Translations under genes and position numbers: made by a program
Source: a virus
Length of the DNA stretch: 64,000 bases
Virus record (IMG/VR): IMGVR_UViG_3300012931_000759
Coordinates: 1 to 64,000 of that record
Direction: 5' to 3' (one strand)
Shown: one piece after another, positions 41,155-49,731 of the stretch
Numbering within the stretch: position 1 is the stretch's first letter
How the letters are laid out: every line of letters begins with the position of its first letter
Notes under the pieces: generated by a model
What the model saw: only the letters and a program-made list of their open reading frames with translations
Told to the model about the DNA's origin: nothing
The model's database searches: none

Positions 41155-43075
41155 CTACATTGACGACATCTTCGGCCCACATGGGGTGATGTCCAAGGCG
41201 TTCGAGGGATATGAGCCACGTCCAGGCCAGATGGTTCTAGCACGAGCAGTAGACCGGGTTTTCGTAGATGGCCGACATCTTATGATTGAGGGACCAACAG
41301 GCATTGGTAAAAGTTTAGCCTATTGTGTTCCTGCTATCTACCACGCTGTCGCGAATGGTCGGCGTGTTGCCGTCGTCACGGCTAATATCGCCCTTCAAGA
41401 GCAGCTACACACCAAAGATCTCCCGATGCTGGAAAAGCTGCTTCCGTGGCGGTTCAAGCATTCCCTGATCAAGGGGCGCAGTAACTACCTCTGTATCGAC
41501 AGGTGGCAGAACGAATCCGCCGGTAGCGGCCTGAAGAACCGCAGGGCGAAGAAGGACAGGGACCAGTACCGAGCCATTATGTCCTGGGCGCGACGCACCG
41601 GGAGTGGCGACATGTCGGAACTCAGTTTCGTTCCCCAGCCAGCCGTATGGCATCTGTTCTCATCCACCAGCGACGAATGTAAAGGCCAAGACTGCCGGAG
41701 TCATTTCGACTGCTTCGCCGAACGGGCCCACAAGGAGGCGGCCGGTTCCCACGTGTTCGTCACGAATTACCATCTTCTGTTCGCGCACCTACAGGTCCGA
41801 ATGAGAACCGGAAAGGACCTGATCCTGCCGGAGTTCGACACAGTAGTGTGCGACGAGGCCCACAAGGCTGCGGACATAGCGAGGGATTTCTTCGGATTCA
41901 GGATCGTGGAAGGAAGTATCCGCTTTGTCTCTCGACTCCTTGGCAAGCTGGGGATGAATAGCGAATACGACGCCATCGATTCCTTGTCCATCGAGTTCTT
42001 CGGCGACCTCAAGAGGTTCAGGAGATCCGGAGGGTATCGCATCCGATTCAGGAGTTCGCCGCCAATCCAGTCGTGGCAGCCCCTCCGGGACGCCATGCTC
42101 GACATCAGATCCAAGTTCATCTCGCAGGCTTTCGGGATCACGGACACAGGCAAGGCGGACGAGAAGGCTGCCCTGATGCGCGCAGCCGCCACAGCTGGCA
42201 AACTGGCGGAGAACCTCGAATCCGCCATGACGATGGCTGACCCGGAAATGGTGTACTATATCGAGGAGAACACCGATGGTTCCATTGCCCTGATGGGCAA
42301 GCCGGTGTTTGTGGCACCGCTTCTCGCGTCCGAGCTGTTCGCAAAAACCCGAAGCGTGGTGGCTACCTCTGCAACTTTGGCGGTCGGGGGCAGATTCTCG
42401 CATACCATTAGCGAACTTGGGATGCCAGATCCGATGACGCTCGCTGTGGATAGTCCGTTCGATTTCAAGAAGCAGGCGATTCTGGTGATCCCAGAGGGCA
42501 TGCCGGGTGCGACAGACTCCGGATTTCCCAAAGCAGTGGCCAAGGCTGTCGAGCAGACGATCAACCTGGCAGATGGGCGGACCCTGTGCCTATTCACATC
42601 CTACAAAAATCTTGAGGAGGCCTGGAGACATGTGTTGTCGGATCCGAAGCATAAGATCTTAAAGCAAGGGGACAAGCCGCGCACCACGCTGATTGAGGAG
42701 TTCAAGAACGATATCCATTCCGTCCTACTAGGGACAGAATCATTCTGGGCCGGGGTCGATGTGCCTGGTGAGGCTCTGTCGTGCGTTATCATGGACAGAT
42801 TGCCGTTCCAGACCCCGGATGATCCGGTGCTCAACGCCATATCGGATAGGGACGAGGACTGGTTTATGAACTACAGCGTCCCGAAGGCCGTCATAGCATT
42901 TAAGCAGGGATTCGGACGACTCATTAGACGCGTCACGGATCGCGGAGTTGTGGTTCTGCTCGACCGTAGAATTGTCACCAAGAACTACGGGCGCAGTTTC
43001 CTTCTTAGCATACCAGATGTGCGCCGAAGCAAAAAATTGGAAAGTATCAAGGTTTTCCTGGATAAGGAAACCTAG
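41147..43075 (+). CDS. dinG: DinG-type superfamily 2 helicase with Fe-S cluster
   Basis: 642 residues. Motif I EGPTGIGKS (about 48-56), motif Ia VVTANIALQEQL, four Cys for an Fe-S cluster between about 116 and 193 (YLCIDR, CKGQDC, HFDCFA), motif II CDEAHK, and C-terminal motifs LCLFTSYKNLEEAW, ESFWAGVDVPGE and FKQGFGRLIR. Full-length. It unwinds forked or R-loop DNA 5'-to-3'. Confidence 0.88.
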   Translation: MPDYIDDIFGPHGVMSKAFEGYEPRPGQMVLARAVDRVFVDGRHLMIEGPTGIGKSLAYCVPAIYHAVANGRRVAVVTANIALQEQLHTKDLPMLEKLLPWRFKHSLIKGRSNYLCIDRWQNESAGSGLKNRRAKKDRDQYRAIMSWARRTGSGDMSELSFVPQPAVWHLFSSTSDECKGQDCRSHFDCFAERAHKEAAGSHVFVTNYHLLFAHLQVRMRTGKDLILPEFDTVVCDEAHKAADIARDFFGFRIVEGSIRFVSRLLGKLGMNSEYDAIDSLSIEFFGDLKRFRRSGGYRIRFRSSPPIQSWQPLRDAMLDIRSKFISQAFGITDTGKADEKAALMRAAATAGKLAENLESAMTMADPEMVYYIEENTDGSIALMGKPVFVAPLLASELFAKTRSVVATSATLAVGGRFSHTISELGMPDPMTLAVDSPFDFKKQAILVIPEGMPGATDSGFPKAVAKAVEQTINLADGRTLCLFTSYKNLEEAWRHVLSDPKHKILKQGDKPRTTLIEEFKNDIHSVLLGTESFWAGVDVPGEALSCVIMDRLPFQTPDDPVLNAISDRDEDWFMNYSVPKAVIAFKQGFGRLIRRVTDRGVVVLLDRRIVTKNYGRSFLLSIPDVRRSKKLESIKVFLDKET

Positions 43076-43122
43076 ACAGGTGTGGACGAACGCAATAAGT
43101 TTACACCGGAAGGTTTTGCCAA

Positions 43123-44742
43123 ATGTCGAAAATTGTCAAGTACGACGATGAAGCACGCCAACTGATCAAGAGCGGCGTGGACAAGCTCGCAAACGCCGTG
43201 AAGGTTACGCTCGGCCCAAAGGGCCGAAATGTCCTGCTACGCAGGGAATACGGCATGTCACACGTCACAAAGGATGGGGTGACCATTGCCAAGGAGATCA
43301 CTCTACGCGACCAGTTCGAGGACATGGGTGCACAGATGGTGAAGCACGCAGCCCAGACCACATGCGACGAGGCTGGGGACGGCACGACCACCGCAGCTCT
43401 GCTGAGCCAGGCCATCTACGCCAGCGGGTTGAAGCTGATGGCGGCTGGACACAATCCAATGGATCTGAAGCGCGGCATCGACAAAGCTGTCACCAAGGTG
43501 GTCGAAACTCTCGGCGGCCTCGCGCAAGAGACCAGGGATCCGAAATTGATTGCGCAGGTTGGCACAATCAGTGCCAACGGCGACACTACGATCGGCGGCC
43601 TTATCGCACAGGCGATGGAGAAGGTGGGGCGCGACGGCGTCGTCACCATCGAAGAGGCCAAGGGGCTCGATACGACGCTCGAAGTGACCGAGGGCATGCG
43701 GTTCGACCGCGGCTATCTGTCCTCCTATTTCGTCAATGTGCCCGAACGCGCCGAAGCTGTGCTCGACAACTGCCTGGTCCTGATCAGCGCGAACCGGATC
43801 GACAACGTACAGGATCTGGTGGAGCTGCTCAACACCGTGGCGAACGCGCAGGCACCGCTGCTAATCCTGGCGGATGACGTGGGCGGCACCGCCCTGCCAG
43901 CCCTGGTGATCAACAAGATGCGCGGCCTGTTGAAGGTTTGCGCGGTGAAGGCACCCGGATTCGGAGACAGGCGGCTCGACATGCTGAAGGATATTGCCGT
44001 CCTCACCGGAGCCACTCTGTTCTCTGAGGAAACCGGGGTCAAAATTCCGACAGCTACCGTCGGCATGCTTGGAAGGGCTGAGAAGGTCGTGATTACCAGG
44101 AACCACACGACCATCATCGGCGGCATGGGCACCAAGGAGGCCATCCGGGAGAGGATCGAGCAGGTGAAGCTCGACATCGAGCAGGCCACGAGCGAGTGGG
44201 ACAAGGGCAAGGCCCGCGAGCGCCTGGCCAAGCTGCTTGGGGGAGTGGCCGTGGTGCGTGTCGGAGCGCCGACCGAGGCCGAGATGAAGGAGAAGAAGGA
44301 CCGGGTCGAGGACGCCATGAACGCCACCAAGGCGGCCGTCGAGGAGGGTATCGTCCCTGGCGGCGGCGTGGCCCTGCTCCGCTGCTCCAAGTCCGTGGCC
44401 GACTTCATCGGGTCGCTGCCGGAAGTCGAACAGGCGGGAGCCCGCGTCATCCTGGAGGCCCTGCGGGCCCCGCTGAGGCAGATCGCGGCCAATGCCGGCG
44501 AGAGCCCCGACATGGTTGTCGCCACGGTTGATGGCGAGGTTCCGAACTATGGTTGGAACGCCGCCACCGGAGAGTATGTGGACATGATGGAGGTCGGCAT
44601 CATCGACCCGAAGAAGGTCGTGCGCTGTGCGCTCCAGAACGCCGCCAGTGTGGCGGGCCTGCTGCTGACCACCGAAGCGATGGTTGCGGACGATCCGGAC
44701 GAGGAGAAGCCGAAAGGCGGCCCCCCGCAGATGGGGATGTAG
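43123..44742 (+). CDS. groL: GroEL chaperonin
   Basis: 539 residues, close to the bacterial length. ATP-site motifs NVLLRREYG with KDGVTIAKEI, CDEAGDGTTTA and VPGGGVALLR are intact; KAPGFGDRR marks the apical domain. The C-terminus ends GGPPQMGM. It folds proteins in a double ring. No groES partner is seen in the window, so it may use the host co-chaperonin. Confidence 0.97.
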   Translation: MSKIVKYDDEARQLIKSGVDKLANAVKVTLGPKGRNVLLRREYGMSHVTKDGVTIAKEITLRDQFEDMGAQMVKHAAQTTCDEAGDGTTTAALLSQAIYASGLKLMAAGHNPMDLKRGIDKAVTKVVETLGGLAQETRDPKLIAQVGTISANGDTTIGGLIAQAMEKVGRDGVVTIEEAKGLDTTLEVTEGMRFDRGYLSSYFVNVPERAEAVLDNCLVLISANRIDNVQDLVELLNTVANAQAPLLILADDVGGTALPALVINKMRGLLKVCAVKAPGFGDRRLDMLKDIAVLTGATLFSEETGVKIPTATVGMLGRAEKVVITRNHTTIIGGMGTKEAIRERIEQVKLDIEQATSEWDKGKARERLAKLLGGVAVVRVGAPTEAEMKEKKDRVEDAMNATKAAVEEGIVPGGGVALLRCSKSVADFIGSLPEVEQAGARVILEALRAPLRQIAANAGESPDMVVATVDGEVPNYGWNAATGEYVDMMEVGIIDPKKVVRCALQNAASVAGLLLTTEAMVADDPDEEKPKGGPPQMGM

Positions 44743-44781
44743 GAAAATTCCCGTAATGTTGCGTACTGGTGTCCTTCATTT

Positions 44782-44789
44782 CTATCAAT
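44782..44789 (+). promoter_or_regulatory. CTATCAAT motif, copy f
   Basis: CTATCAAT-N2-GGCATAATGATT, 31 bases before the endonuclease ATG. Confidence 0.5.
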
Positions 44790-44819
44790 CTGGCATAATG
44801 ATTGACGGAGGTGAAGCAC

Positions 44820-45762
44820 ATGGAAAGGACAGAAAAAGGAAAGTTCTCCAAACAGTTTGAGATCAATAGGGAGTTGTTGATGTCATACTGTGTAGAAGGT
44901 CTATCTCAGAACAGAATTGCGCAACTTTTGGGGTGTTCGCAAGCGCTCATAAGCAAACTTTTCAAGAAGTTTGTGATCCTGACCAGAAGGAATTTCAAAC
45001 CTCACGATGCCGTGGTTCTAACCGATGCTCAGAACGACATCCTGTTTGGCATCCTTCTTGGCGATGGGCATCTGACTGCTAGGAAAAGTGGGAACAGTCA
45101 ACTGTCGTACCTGTCGCATCTTGAGGCGCACTCCAAATACGTCGGGAGTTTTTTTTGAGGACATCTTGACGCCAGAAACAAGATGGGCACCCAAACACTC
45201 TTGCGTTTTTGACCAGAGGACAGGTCGGGCGTACCACCAATACCGCATACGGACACAGAACAATCCGACTTTTTCTGCGCTTCGCCAGAAATGGTACCGC
45301 AATGGCAGGAAAATCGTGCCAGCAGATCTTGTGTTGAACAGCCGTATCTGTTTATTCTGGTACATGGACGATGGCGGTCTTGTGAACACAAACGGCGGAC
45401 AGGAGATCAAACTGTCAACTCATGGTTTTCTGCGGGAAGAGTTGGAAAAAGTGTTGGCGCCTCAACTGGTCGCTTTCTCTCCGCGACTACAGAAAGAGAC
45501 GACCACGACCGGCTCGGAACAGTTCTCAATCAGGATCCCGAGGGGCAAAATATCGAAGTTCCTGTTGTTTGTTGGGGATTGTCCGGTTGAGGAACTCCGC
45601 TACAAATGGCGGTTCAAACCATACAAAAGACCGTCGCTGGCTGATCCCAATTTTGCCAGAACGATTAAGACCTTGTATGCCAACGGGCTCTCGAAAACAG
45701 ATATTGCCGCACAGTTTGGCGTGTCTCGTGGATGTGTCTCGTACCATCTGAACGCACGGTGA
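44820..45762 (+). pseudogene. LAGLIDADG homing endonuclease split at a T8 run
   Basis: The first frame (ATG 44820 after GGAGGT, to 45158) has an N-terminal helix-turn-helix (LSQNRIAQLLGCSQALISK) and FGILLGDGHLTA, a first LAGLIDADG helix. A run of eight T near 45151-45158 ends it. The second frame (to 45762) carries LFWYMDDGGLV, the second LAGLIDADG helix, and a final helix-turn-helix. Reading one T fewer joins them into one ~313-residue enzyme. Confidence 0.75.
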
Positions 45763-45767
45763 AGCAA

Positions 45768-46575
45768 ATGAAAGACTCTTTAGGCAACCGCATGAAACAG
45801 TATGAGTCGTTGAGCGATATCTCCCTTATGCGTCGCACTCCCGTTTTGGTGCGTCTTTGATGGCAAGGGCTTCTCCAGGCTGACCAAGCGGCTCAAGCTC
45901 GACAAGCCGTTCGACATGTGGTTTCTGGACGCCATGGCCGACACGATGTTGGCCGTGGCGTCCCAGGTTCAGGGGTGCGTGGTTGGATACACGCAGTCAG
46001 ACGAGATCAGCCTCGTGCTGGTCAACCACCAGTCCATCGACACCGAGCCGTACTTCGGCAACCGCGTGCTGAAGATCGCAAGTGTCACAGCAAGCATGGC
46101 AACCGCCAGGTTTAACCGCTGGCTGCGCGTGCGCGACGAAAAGGCAGAGGCTTGCTTCGACTCCAGGGTGTTCACGGTGCCATCCGCCATGGAGGCTACG
46201 AATGCCCTGGTCTGGCGTCAACAGGACTGCGTGAGGAATTCGATCCAGTCGGCTGCATACTACGAGATCGGCGCATCAAAGGGACGCAAGACAACCCAAG
46301 GTATGATACATGGACTGGATACCTCGAAACTCCAAGAACTCCTGTTCCAGGAGGTCGGAATAAACTGGAGCACGAAATATCCGGCGGAGCTGAAAAGGGG
46401 AACTGTGGCGTACCGCAAACCGGTGGAGGTCGAGACACCAAACGGCAAAGCCGTCAGGATGTGCTGGATCAGGGAGGCGGCTCCAGTGTTCCAGTCGAAG
46501 GATGGAAGGGCCTGGCTGCTGTCTCTGATGGAGACCGCGCCCAAAGACGGCAAGGAGCCGACCGATGGCGAGTGA
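45768..46575 (+). CDS. thg1: Thg1-type tRNA-His guanylyltransferase, needs +1 frameshift
   Basis: About 268 residues if joined as 45768-45857 plus 45859-46575. The 5' frame has DSLGNRMKQYESLS and MRRTPVLVRL and then hits CTT TGA at 45855-45860. The +1 frame continues at once with DGKGFSRLTKRL, GCVVGYTQSDEISLVL (metal-binding Asp pair) and QQDCVRNSIQSAAYYE, the bacterial/archaeal-type Q-x-x-x-N motif. Thg1 family enzymes add a nucleotide in the 3'-to-5' direction; some members repair truncated tRNA 5' ends. CTT TGA is the same slippery stop as in the release factor 2 gene. It lies directly after the homing endonuclease. Confidence 0.85.
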
Positions 46576-47629
46576 GATGATCCAAAGGTTGGCGAGGCTG
46601 GTCGCCCATAGGGACGGGACCCTCCTGTACCCGAAAGGCGACGGCCGTGTCGAGATACCACACGGCATAGTCCGGTTCATGGGATGGAGTGATAAGTCCA
46701 CGGTGTGGATAGGCAGGAGTCCTGGGTGCCTCGTCCTCTCAAACGAAAGGCAGGACGATACCGTTGGGCGGGTGGCAGTGAGCATGGAACGGGTCAGGGT
46801 GCCGATGTCCATCCTGAAGTCCGCCGCGATGGGCGACGGTCCTGTGGTGGTGTCCATAGACCTATCTGGAATCATCGTGGTGCGCAGGCATCTGGAGGGA
46901 TCGGCCGATCTGGCGGATCTCGAGGGTGCGTTCGGGGAGGCCGGGGAGCCGGTCTGCCAACGGCTTCTCGGCATTCTGGGCAGCTACAGGCAGGCCATAG
47001 ATGCTGAAGAACAGCCCATCGCTACCGTGGTGACGCCAAAGCCAATCGGTGTCCCGCAATCCTTGACCGAGTGGAAGTACGATATCATCAACAACGGGAA
47101 ACCCAAGCTTTTCTTGATGAACATGAACAAGCCCACGATCATCAGAGTTGTCGGCATGCCGTTCGCGTTCCAAGCCCATTGGGTTCCAGCCCAAGACCAC
47201 ACAGCGGGCAGGATCGTGCCACATTCCGACGGATGTTCGCTGTGCAGCATAAGGGCCCCCGAACGCATGTCGCTTGTTCCCGTCATCAAGAAATCTGATG
47301 GGCGTTCCGAGCACGGTTTCCTCCTGGCGCAGGAGGACCTGCGTTCGAAGATAGCCAGTCGGTTGGCTGGTAGGAACCCAACAGATTTTGATCTTGTTCT
47401 GTACTTTGCGCCCTTTCAGGATGGGATGTGCTCGGTGTACATAGTCCCTCCGGAAGTGCTGCCGGACGATCTTGTCAAGCTGGCGCAAGCAGCTTGCGCC
47501 GATCCAGATGGGTTCGTGGCGGAGACGTTTGGAAGCGATCCGCCGGAGGGGCGCCCGGCAAGGGCGCCAATGTTCATTGTCGAGGGGCATTTTGCCGAAG
47601 ACGCTAAACCCCGCAACCTTGCGAAGTGA
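46565..47629 (+). CDS. large protein with AbrB-like N-terminus
   Basis: 354 residues; ATG 46565 overlaps the thg1 end. Residues 15-55 (VEIPHGIVRFMGWSDKSTV) suggest a SpoVT/AbrB-like barrel. The middle is helical. The C-terminal half (CSLCSIRAPERM, FLLAQEDLRSKIASRLAG, DFDLVLYFAPFQDG) has a Cys pair and an alpha/beta layout I could not assign. It lies directly upstream of infC. Confidence 0.5.
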   Translation: MASEMIQRLARLVAHRDGTLLYPKGDGRVEIPHGIVRFMGWSDKSTVWIGRSPGCLVLSNERQDDTVGRVAVSMERVRVPMSILKSAAMGDGPVVVSIDLSGIIVVRRHLEGSADLADLEGAFGEAGEPVCQRLLGILGSYRQAIDAEEQPIATVVTPKPIGVPQSLTEWKYDIINNGKPKLFLMNMNKPTIIRVVGMPFAFQAHWVPAQDHTAGRIVPHSDGCSLCSIRAPERMSLVPVIKKSDGRSEHGFLLAQEDLRSKIASRLAGRNPTDFDLVLYFAPFQDGMCSVYIVPPEVLPDDLVKLAQAACADPDGFVAETFGSDPPEGRPARAPMFIVEGHFAEDAKPRNLAK

Positions 47630-47631
47630 GC

Positions 47632-48159
47632 ATGCGCGATTTCAAAAACCAGAATTATCCGCCTGAGAGGGCGATCAGGACGAGGACAGTACTACTGATC
47701 GATGCTAAGGGAAAGAACCTTGGTATTGTGGACACACGAGATGCGTATCGCATGGCAGAGTCCGCTGAGCTGGATCTGGTCCAGATCGGCGACGGAAAAA
47801 ACGGTGTCCCGGTCTGTAAGATAATGGACCACGGCAAGTGGAAATACGAGCAGTCCAAAAAGCGTAAAGCGACAAAAGCAGTCCAGCAATTGACCAAAGA
47901 ACTGAAGATTAGGCCGAACACCAGCGAGCACGATCTCAAGTACCGCGCTGAGCAGGCCGCGTCGTTCCTTACGGATGGAGACCGGGTCAAGGTCTTGGTA
48001 AGGTTCAAGGGTAGGGAGCGAACCCACATGACTAACACCGGCAAGCAGGTCATGGAGAAATTCCTGGCGATGCTCGACCCAACTAAGTACAAGGTTGAAA
48101 AGCCGGTAGAGATCGGGGAGAGAGACATATCCTTGACCCTAATTCCGGTGAAACAATGA
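47632..48159 (+). CDS. infC: translation initiation factor IF-3
   Basis: 175 residues. N-terminal domain: TVLLIDAKGKNLGIVDTRDAYRMAE. The linker VCKIMDHGKWKYEQSKKRK and the C-terminal domain (ELKIRPNTSEHDLKYRAEQA, FLTDGDRVKVLVRFKGRE) are those of IF-3. It binds the 30S subunit and controls start-codon selection. A phage copy may favour phage mRNAs; bS21 is also encoded here. GTG 47626 is an alternative start. Confidence 0.95.
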   Translation: MRDFKNQNYPPERAIRTRTVLLIDAKGKNLGIVDTRDAYRMAESAELDLVQIGDGKNGVPVCKIMDHGKWKYEQSKKRKATKAVQQLTKELKIRPNTSEHDLKYRAEQAASFLTDGDRVKVLVRFKGRERTHMTNTGKQVMEKFLAMLDPTKYKVEKPVEIGERDISLTLIPVKQ

Positions 48160-48662
48160 TTGTCACAGACCAGGCAGAACTCAGGAAGCCGAACGAGCTA
48201 GCTTCGTCCGACGAGGCAATCGGCATCATTACCAAACTTGAGCATGAACTTGCCACGTCCTCTCGGCTTGGTATTGGACTGGCAGCTCCACAAATTGGTG
48301 TACACAAGCGCGTTGCCATCATACGCACAAAGGAACATTTAATCGACCTCGTAAATCCCATCATATTCGACATGGAGCATGGAATACTCGTCAAGAATGA
48401 GGGATGCCTAAGTATGCCTGGGATGTCGGTCGATACGTGGAGATTCAGTGAGATCCTCTTCAGGTGCGATGGAAATCCAGCTGGCGTCGTGGCAACTGGG
48501 CTTGAAGCTGTTGCTATACAGCATGAGATAGATCATCTAGATTGTATGTTAATGGTTGATCGGGCCATCCGAGGTGGCGTTGGGAGAAATGACCCATGCC
48601 CTTGTGGTAAACATACAGATACTGGAAAACCGGTCAAGTTCAAAAAATGTCACGGACGTTGA
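48156..48662 (+). CDS. def: peptide deformylase with C-terminal SEC-C zinc motif
   Basis: 168 residues. Motif 1 GIGLAAPQIGV, motif 2 EGCLSMPG, motif 3 AIQHEIDHLD: the PDF metal and catalytic set is complete. The C-terminus adds GRNDPCPCGKHTD...KFKKCHG, a SEC-C zinc motif as in SecA. PDF removes the formyl group from nascent chains at the ribosome exit. The SEC-C fusion is unusual and may help it bind ribosomes. ATGA coupling to infC. Confidence 0.9.
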   Translation: MIVTDQAELRKPNELASSDEAIGIITKLEHELATSSRLGIGLAAPQIGVHKRVAIIRTKEHLIDLVNPIIFDMEHGILVKNEGCLSMPGMSVDTWRFSEILFRCDGNPAGVVATGLEAVAIQHEIDHLDCMLMVDRAIRGGVGRNDPCPCGKHTDTGKPVKFKKCHGR

Positions 48663-48665
48663 TTT

Positions 48666-48673
48666 TTATCAAT
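48666..48673 (+). promoter_or_regulatory. CTATCAAT-like motif, copy g
   Basis: TTATCAAT-N5-GGCACA, a one-base variant, in the 122-base gap after def. Confidence 0.4.
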
Positions 48674-48784
48674 AACCTGGCACAGATAGCAAAACTGGTG
48701 GGTTTACCGTGACAAAAAATGGAATGAATATTTGGAAGTAGCGACCAGCAAACAACTTTTTGTGGAGTTCTTCAAGGAGTCTCG

Positions 48785-49063
48785 ATGAGGGAAAACACAC
48801 ATTCAAAAAAACAAGGGTTTAGTTGTCCGGTGTCCCTATATGTCCCGTGGTACTGGGGCTTAATCTACCAGGATTGCCCGGTTGTCCCGCATGAGCGAGA
48901 CAGCGACGAATGTAGGAACTGTCCGCTGAGGGGAATTACCGAGCATCGACGCAACAAAGACAGACCAAAGCGAGAGGATCACGATAGGGATCGAGACAAG
49001 AAACCTCATGGCCTACGGAAACAAGGTACGCACGGTGGCGAAAAGAAGGTCTTCGCGGGCTAA
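48785..49063 (+). CDS. small Cys-rich, basic protein
   Basis: 92 residues after AAGGAG. CPVSLYVPWYWGLIYQDCP, CRNC: four Cys in the first half suggest a zinc site. The second half is basic and rich in Asp-Arg. No family recognised. Confidence 0.5.
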   Translation: MRENTHSKKQGFSCPVSLYVPWYWGLIYQDCPVVPHERDSDECRNCPLRGITEHRRNKDRPKREDHDRDRDKKPHGLRKQGTHGGEKKVFAG

Positions 49064-49097
49064 GATTGTGAGAAGAAAGTAAAACAGGAGTAGAAAA

Positions 49098-49337
49098 ATG
49101 AAAATTACCAATACCGTTCCGGGCCAGGTTGTGAAATTCACCGTCAAGGTGGAGCGGTCCAGCAAGGGCCAGTCGATTCAAGAGGTTGTACTGCGCGTAA
49201 CCGAGGTTGACGCGGCGTACATCAGAGGTGTAAATGTAAACAGGATTTTGGATGGAACCCAGGATACATTACCCTATCGCACCTACAAGGTGGCAAATAT
49301 TGTTGACGGAACCGTCTGGCTGAAGTTAGACGACTAA
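49098..49337 (+). CDS. small beta-rich protein
   Basis: 79 residues with AACAGGAG upstream. Sequence alternates strands (VVKFTVKVERSS, EVVLRVTEVD, YKVANIVDGTVWLKLDD). Function unknown. Confidence 0.55.
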   Translation: MKITNTVPGQVVKFTVKVERSSKGQSIQEVVLRVTEVDAAYIRGVNVNRILDGTQDTLPYRTYKVANIVDGTVWLKLDD

Positions 49338-49338
49338 A

Positions 49339-49346
49339 CTATCAAT
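49339..49346 (+). promoter_or_regulatory. CTATCAAT motif, copy h
   Basis: CTATCAAT-N4-GGACATA, between the previous gene and a terminator; the thioredoxin ATG is 85 bases downstream. Confidence 0.4.
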
Positions 49347-49373
49347 AATCGGACATACCCATTGGGCTTGGAG

Positions 49374-49403
49374 AGCGGCATCCAAAGGGGGCCGCTTTTT
49401 TTT
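49374..49403 (+). terminator. rho-independent terminator
   Basis: Stem AGCGGC / GCCGCT with an 11-base loop, followed by eight T. It would end the upstream unit, yet CTATCAAT copy h lies upstream of it, so the motif cannot simply drive thioredoxin unless read-through occurs. Confidence 0.7.
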
Positions 49404-49430
49404 GCCCGATTCCACATCGGAGGTTTGCGG

Positions 49431-49712
49431 ATGTCTTCACTGCCAACAAACGGTCTCGTGCTGCTAAAATTCTGGGCTCCATGGTGCGGCCCCTGTAAAA
49501 CCATGGCTCCAGTCTTGGAATCGGCCCTAGAGAAGTTTGGGGATGTCCGGTTCGAGAGCGTCAATGTGGATGCCGATCCCACCCAAGCGGCCGAGATGAA
49601 CATCCGTTCTATCCCGACGCTTGTTCTGCTGAAAGATGGCGCCCCGGCCGGGAGGCTGGTTGGCGCCCACTCGCAGGAAGAGATCGAAACCTTCCTATCC
49701 AGCCACCGCTGA
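49431..49712 (+). CDS. trxA: thioredoxin-like protein
   Basis: 93 residues after CGGAGG. FWAPWCGPCKTMAPVLE is the active-site loop with WCGPC; later VDADPTQAAEMNI and SIPTLVLLKDG give the cis-Pro region. A short thioredoxin, reducing disulfides in the cytoplasm; phage copies often serve DNA polymerase or ribonucleotide reductase. Confidence 0.93.
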   Translation: MSSLPTNGLVLLKFWAPWCGPCKTMAPVLESALEKFGDVRFESVNVDADPTQAAEMNIRSIPTLVLLKDGAPAGRLVGAHSQEEIETFLSSHR

Positions 49713-49731
49713 GAGAAGCAAGGGGAAAAGC

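Noticed and set aside
43123-44742. GroES partner near groL
   Set aside because: No 95-residue GroES-like frame is present on either side; the neighbours are DinG and a homing endonuclease.
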